Source: Physcomitrium patens
Lineage: Eukaryota > Streptophyta > Bryopsida > Funariales > Funariaceae
Assembly (NCBI RefSeq): GCF_000002425.4
Contig: NC_037260.1
Coordinates: 11,823,912 to 11,887,911 of the forward strand
Direction: 5' to 3'
Length of the DNA stretch: 64,000 nt
Shown here: positions 59,610 through 64,000 of the stretch, piece by piece
Numbering within the stretch: position 1 is the first letter of the stretch
Layout: the number at the start of each line of letters is the position of its first letter
Notes under the pieces: generated by a model
Databases searched by the model: none
What the model saw: only the letters and a program-made list of their open reading frames with translations
What the model was told of the DNA's origin: nothing
Made by a program: the position numbers and the translations under genes

Positions 59610-60625
59610 ACGGATCTTATAGTCTCAGATTTGTATAATTCTATATTTTTTTTACTAAGATGGCATGTTTTATACCATGTATAAAATCTATCATAGGTGA
59701 AGAAATAACTAAGCTTTTTTTTAACAATATCTTTTATTATCATGGATTGCCTAAGGATACAATATTAGATACGGAGTTTCAATTTGTATCAAGGTTTTAG
59801 AGAATCCTTTTCAAGTTTTTAAAGATAGATATAAAGCTCTCTTTGACTTTTCATTTGCAAACTAATAGGCAAACAAAACGAGTGAATCAAGTTTTAGAGC
59901 AGTATTTGAGGTGTATCATTAATTATCATCAAGATGATTTTACAACTCTATTGCTATTGGCAAAGTTTGTGTACAATAAATTGATACATTCTTCTAATCA
60001 ATAAACACCTTTGTTTGCCAATTATGATTATCATCTATAATTTGATACTTTTGGATTTTTAAAAGTTGATAATCCTACAATAAAAGATTTAATAAATTAT
60101 TTGTCAGAGCTACATGTAATAATGAAGGTGCAGTTAAAGAGAGCTCAAAAAATAATAAAAAGTCAATGCAAATGCCTATCACAAGCAACAACCAAAATTT
60201 GATATAGATGACAAGATATGGTTATTCATCACAATATCAAGACTACTCGTGCTTGTAATAAGTTGAATTATTGTAAGCTTGGATTTTTTTTATTTATAAA
60301 CAAGTAAATCTTATTGCTTATTAATTATACCTTTTGAAGTTTTTAAAGATCTATCTTATATTCCATATGTTTCTTCTTCAGCCATATAAAACAATGAATA
60401 TCTTGGAAAGAAGACAAATATCACCTCCTCCTGTAAAAATGGATAATAATCAAGAGTTTGAGGTGGAAGAAGTCTTAGATTTTAGGGAGTGCCAAAATAG
60501 ATTAGAATATCTTATTTATTGGTGCAAATATGATAATAATAAATGCACATAGGAGCTAGCAAAAAATCTTACAAATGTAATGAGAAGAATTGAGGCTTTT
60601 CATCAATGACATCCATCAAAATTAA
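59610..60625 (+). pseudogene. Element D integrase end and chromodomain remnants
   Basis: The plus strand reads 'TKMACFIPCIKSIIGEEITKLF' (about 59.65-59.72 kb), 'FHLQTNRQTKRVNQVLEQYLRC' (about 59.85-59.92 kb), 'LLQPYKTMNILERRQISPPP' and 'EYLIYWCKYDNNKCT' with a stop in place of Trp (about 60.37-60.55 kb). These match integrase and chromodomain of B with frame breaks. Confidence 0.8.
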
Positions 60626-60698
60626 GATGAAGAAAAATAAGATCTATGAAAGATAATGATTACACCTCATAAAATTTGTCTCTAGAAAAAGAGATAAT

Positions 60699-61234
60699 AT
60701 TAGGGGCATATATATTTATTCCAATAATTATTATATAATTAAATAGAAGTAGGTAAAAGTAAATTAATTTTATAATATCTTTTAGAGAAACTTTTTAGAA
60801 GCTTCATAGACTCAATTTTGACTTTATACATGTTTGTAGTTGATTGATAGGTTAGAAACTTGGTCAACAAACTAATCACATGCTATATGTATTGGTAGCT
60901 TATGAACAAATTAATTATGTGGCACACATACAAAAAACTAGCCTTATAAGTTAAGATACATGTCTTGCAAAGTCAACATATATTGGAGGTCCTTTAAAAC
61001 ATCGCCACATAGCTCTAATTAGATAGTATTTATGGAAGTAAGAGTGAAGCATTTTTCACTCTTGTCAATATCTTTCTAGTCAATAGTCTTGTTTCAAGGC
61101 TTTCTAATCTTCTTATCTTTAGCCATAACCATTCTAATTTAATACTATATCATCTTTGAGTGATTTTCTAGTCTTTTTGAGTGATACAAGAGAATATTGA
61201 TCTTTTAATTCTTTGAGGTTCATGTCCTTGATAA
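60699..61234 (+). repeat. Gypsy element D: right (3') LTR
   Basis: About 536 bp matching 42.65-43.20 kb in order and orientation, ending CATGTCCTTGATA (decayed CTTGTCCTTGACA). A purine-rich GAAAAAGAGATAAT precedes it. The accessory ORF is not recognisable between D's chromodomain and this LTR. Confidence 0.78.
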
Positions 61235-63160
61235 TAAGTGAATCGAGATTTGGAATAATATATCTAACTTGTCTAAAGTTGTATTATAAGAAATTTATAT
61301 TTTAGATTGAATATTCTAATAACATTTCAAAAAGAATATTTTGATGAATTTCTTATGTAAATTAGCTTCTTCTTAGTTTCTTAATCTTAAAAAAAAATAA
61401 AAAATAAACAAAAAATAAAATACTATTGTAAAAATATTTGTCATCTTAATGTCCTTCAAATGATTTAGTATTACAAATAATTTTAGACTCAATTTATCAT
61501 ATACATTGTAATATGACTTTATTACAATGTATATTTTATATTATAGTTTTTTTTTTTTTTTGAGTAAAAATGTTGGATAGAAGTTTCAAAATAACAAATA
61601 TAAATATTATAAATAATAATTCATTAATATTCTTTAGAAATTAGTAATAAATATAATAAATCTTACTTAATTTTTGTAATACAAATATTTTTACTTTTTA
61701 ATTGTATTTTTCTTTTATTTTATTTTTATTAATAACATATATTATAGATATACATAATTATTAAAAAAATAAAATTTATTAGAATATGTTAAGTTTTAAT
61801 ATCTTCTAAAAAAATCAAAAAAGCTTTTTAAACATAGATTGAAAATCTGTAGATGTATCTTATTAATAGAATAACATTTTTTAAATTTTTTACTTCTATG
61901 GAGCTACTAGGAGAACATTTTGTAACATTTACATCCAACTCAAAAGTATTGTACATCCATAAAAGCTTCAATGTGACTTATTTCTGGCTAGTGCATTTAT
62001 AAGCAGAATTAAACCAGTATAATATCATGCATTTTAATACTATTGAACAATTTTCTTGTTAATAGAAATAGATGTATGTGAAAACAAACTATAAGTAGTT
62101 TAGCAATGTAGTTGATTTAAAAACTAACAAACTAAAAAAATATTTTTGGATATAATTAGGGATGAAACCAAGAAATTAGAAGCAACATGTGCCATGTAAT
62201 CAAATAACAGTATCAAAATCGAATTTCAACATCAAACAGAATGTTTGAATATGCTTCTGAAACATTTCATTTTTCTTTATGCTCATGGAACGATACTATC
62301 AAAAAAAACTGATTACCCTAATCACTTAGAATGGATTATGAAGTTTAGCTGAAGGGACCCTTGAAGTCGCAAATATACAGCATGACATTTCAAGGTCATG
62401 TATCAACCACAATTGGTTACAAGACCTACCCGTTGGACAGTCCAGACATTCTTTTAGTTGGAACCACTACACAACATGTACCTCATCCAAGCTTCCACAT
62501 GTTTGGGTACGTATTCTTTACTTTCTCACTAGTCCAATTATCAGTAAATTAGTTCGTGGATGGCGTGCTGTCATTGCTGGATGTAGTCTGATATTCATAT
62601 ACAAGTTAGATTTTGGAACCCAAAAATTCTAGACAAAAACACCATGCTAGCCGCAGAAATTTTCGAACTAGTGAATTATTGACAGAAGAAGCTTACAAAC
62701 GCATCACTACCAGATACAGATTCTAGAAAAAAAATTCACAATCTCGTGAACTCTCCTCCAAATACATGGAATCAACAACAATAAATAGAAATACATAGGT
62801 CCCAACTCAAGTAACCAATCCAGAACTCAACGGATGTTCGCAACTCAGGACATCCTTCCTGCGTGCCGACCTTCCAGCTTCAGAATTTAGACACGGGATC
62901 GATGTCAAAGGTCCGACTACTCAACCAGACCTTCAAAAATATTGTGTAAATCAGGAAAATCAAACATAGAAAGTACAGGCGCAAGTCAGCTTAGCTTGGA
63001 ATACATAACCAAAAGTGCTTCTTCGTCACGAAGGCAAGTACTGCGCAGCTACCCATGCAACGTCGACATCACTTCAAATGGGTACTTGCTATTTGTGCCC
63101 TTTTAGCTTGCTAACTTAACATTCCCCTCTGTAGGAAGAGGAATATTGAGTATGGTCATA
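61235..63160. other. Intergenic region: AT-rich, then CLASP 3' side
   Basis: 61.24-62.3 kb is strongly AT-rich with no coding signal. From about 62.35 kb the composition becomes gene-like; this part probably includes the 3' UTR of the minus-strand CLASP gene. A 63-codon plus-strand ORF at 62.36 kb has no motif and is not called. Confidence 0.5.
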
Positions 63161-64000
63161 TTAGGCTTGCTGGGTTGGTTGCGAGGACGATCCCATTCTT
63201 GCCTGGTTCACAAGAATTTCATTCAGTACAAACACAGATGCATAGATGAGCACTAGTAAACCTTGTGCATCAACAAGACAGTATTACCAATTGCCGCCAC
63301 AAATTGTTGAAAGTACAGAGAAGCATATTACAAGATGACTCATACAAGATTAAGTAGATATAATAAGAGTGGATTAGTGGGGTCTAGGCGCACCTGAGAA
63401 ATGCGGTTTGCATAGAGAGTGACTAATCGAAACTGTGTGCTGCTAAGACTTCCAAGATATGGAACAAATGCTTTGCCCAAGACGATGTATATTTCCACCA
63501 AACAGAAAACAACAGTCTGCAAAACCAAAGTCAAGCCACATAGCAATACATTAATAACATCTACTACACGTAAGAGGGACTACCCAAAGTTCAACGTGAA
63601 ATGATGGTATAGGCAGTTCCATGGGGCAGCTCACATCATCTAACACTAATCACAAAAGGATGCAAAATGCATCTCATACCTTTCGAACATCTGCATCCTG
63701 GTTTCCAAAAGCATCAAAGAGCATAGGCAAGAAAGAATTCAACTGGGACGTCAGCTCCTCTGGAGGGAGTCTGCTTACAAGCTGCCAGGGCACAAATAAT
63801 GTAAGTAGAGAGTGGCAGACAGGATGGAGTAGAAGAAAAACCTGAAACATAAATGGCACACCAGCGCCTTTGGGCAGAACTCTAATGCAAGCAAAATACA
63901 TCACCCAAATTCGAGAAAGTTCAATTCGTTCTGTACTAGTAACTCATCTACGATTTAGCAAAACTTCAGCATTTTTTCATCAACAATCTCCTCAAAGTTG
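63161..64000 (-). CDS. CLASP: CLASP (CLIP-associated protein), C-terminal exons, gene runs off the right edge
   Basis: CLASP is a TOG-domain, microtubule plus-end and lattice-binding protein that stabilises cortical microtubules. Three last exons are clear: 63781-63680 (34 codons), 63516-63394 (41 codons) and 63202-63161 (13 codons plus TAA). All are in phase 0 with AG acceptors and GT donors. Reading order gives 'LPPEELTSQLNSFLPMLFDAFGNQ', 'DADVRK', 'TVVFCLVEIYIVLGKAFVPYL', 'STQFRLVTLYANRISQ' and the end 'ARMGSSSQPTQQA'. These match the C-terminal TOG/CLIP-binding end of plant CLASP, including its usual stop shortly after 'RISQAR'. An upstream exon ('FACIRVLPK', about 63.9 kb) fits the family, but its donor is unclear. 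The start and most of the about 1,400-residue protein lie beyond the window. Confidence 0.9.

Larger units (their letters stand above)
42650..61234 (+). mobile_element. Gypsy element D: decayed plus-strand chromovirus, split by C, B and a solo LTR
   Basis: LTRs at about 42.65-43.20 kb and 60.70-61.23 kb are in the reverse orientation to those of A and B. Between them, plus-strand gag (49.30-49.96 kb), protease (50.0-50.31 plus 56.65-56.8 kb), RT (57.08-57.76 kb), RNase H (57.83-58.16 kb), integrase (58.17-58.29 plus 59.61-60.15 kb) and chromodomain (60.43-60.62 kb) remnants occur in the correct order. Three insertions break it: element C, element B and a probable solo LTR. Every domain has stops. 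Base composition is far more AT-rich than in B. D's own sequence totals roughly 5 kb. Confidence 0.82.

Noticed and set aside
62361-62552. 63-codon plus-strand ORF near CLASP
   Set aside because: No motif or splice context; likely part of intergenic or CLASP 3' flanking DNA.

Overview
The window looks like nuclear DNA of a land plant, most likely a moss of the Physcomitrium type. This is inferred from compact genes with plant-type introns, very AT-rich intergenic DNA, TTTAGGG-type telomere-like motifs, a nucleus-encoded plastid ribosomal protein with a transit peptide, and chromodomain Ty3/gypsy retrotransposons nested in one another. No database search was possible; gene identities rest on motifs and remembered family features.

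Layout. 1-28.8 kb is gene-bearing with AT-rich spacers: a broken Kelch/F-box (KFB-like) pseudogene (about 5.3-6.0 kb, minus); a four-exon gene for an Ala/Glu/Pro-rich protein of unknown function (9.36-11.37 kb, minus); the single-exon plastid ribosomal protein uL15c gene (16.7-17.5 kb, plus); a four-exon HAKAI-type RING/C2H2 E3 ligase gene, the m6A-writer-associated family (18.96-21.23 kb, minus); and a four-exon alpha/beta-hydrolase-fold gene (24.65-27.40 kb, minus) whose nucleophile-elbow serine appears to be glycine. The last exons of a CLASP microtubule-associated protein (63.16 kb to the right edge, minus) resume the genes on the right.

28.8-61.2 kb is a nested retrotransposon cluster, read here as two Russian dolls. 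Doll 1: an old gypsy relic E (28.8-42.5 kb) is split inside its left LTR by a decayed Ty1/copia element (29.04-41.21 kb), which is itself split by gypsy element A (32,936-39,318; 561-bp LTRs, TSD TATTG). Doll 2: a decayed plus-strand gypsy element D (about 42.65-61.23 kb) is split by decayed gypsy C (about 43.57-49.28 kb, minus), by young gypsy B (50,315-56,647, minus; 530-bp LTRs that look identical, TSD CATAG) and by a probable 1,322-bp solo LTR (58,288-59,609, TSD ACGG).

The gypsy family (A, B, C, D, E) has the order gag, then pol in the -1 frame (protease, RT, RNase H, integrase, chromodomain), then an extra 140-codon ORF between pol and the 3' LTR that I do not recognise. That ORF is intact in both A and B although gag and pol are damaged in both. 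It is the most likely undescribed item in the window. B also looks recently inserted yet carries four disabling transitions in gag/pol, suggesting it was mobilised in trans.
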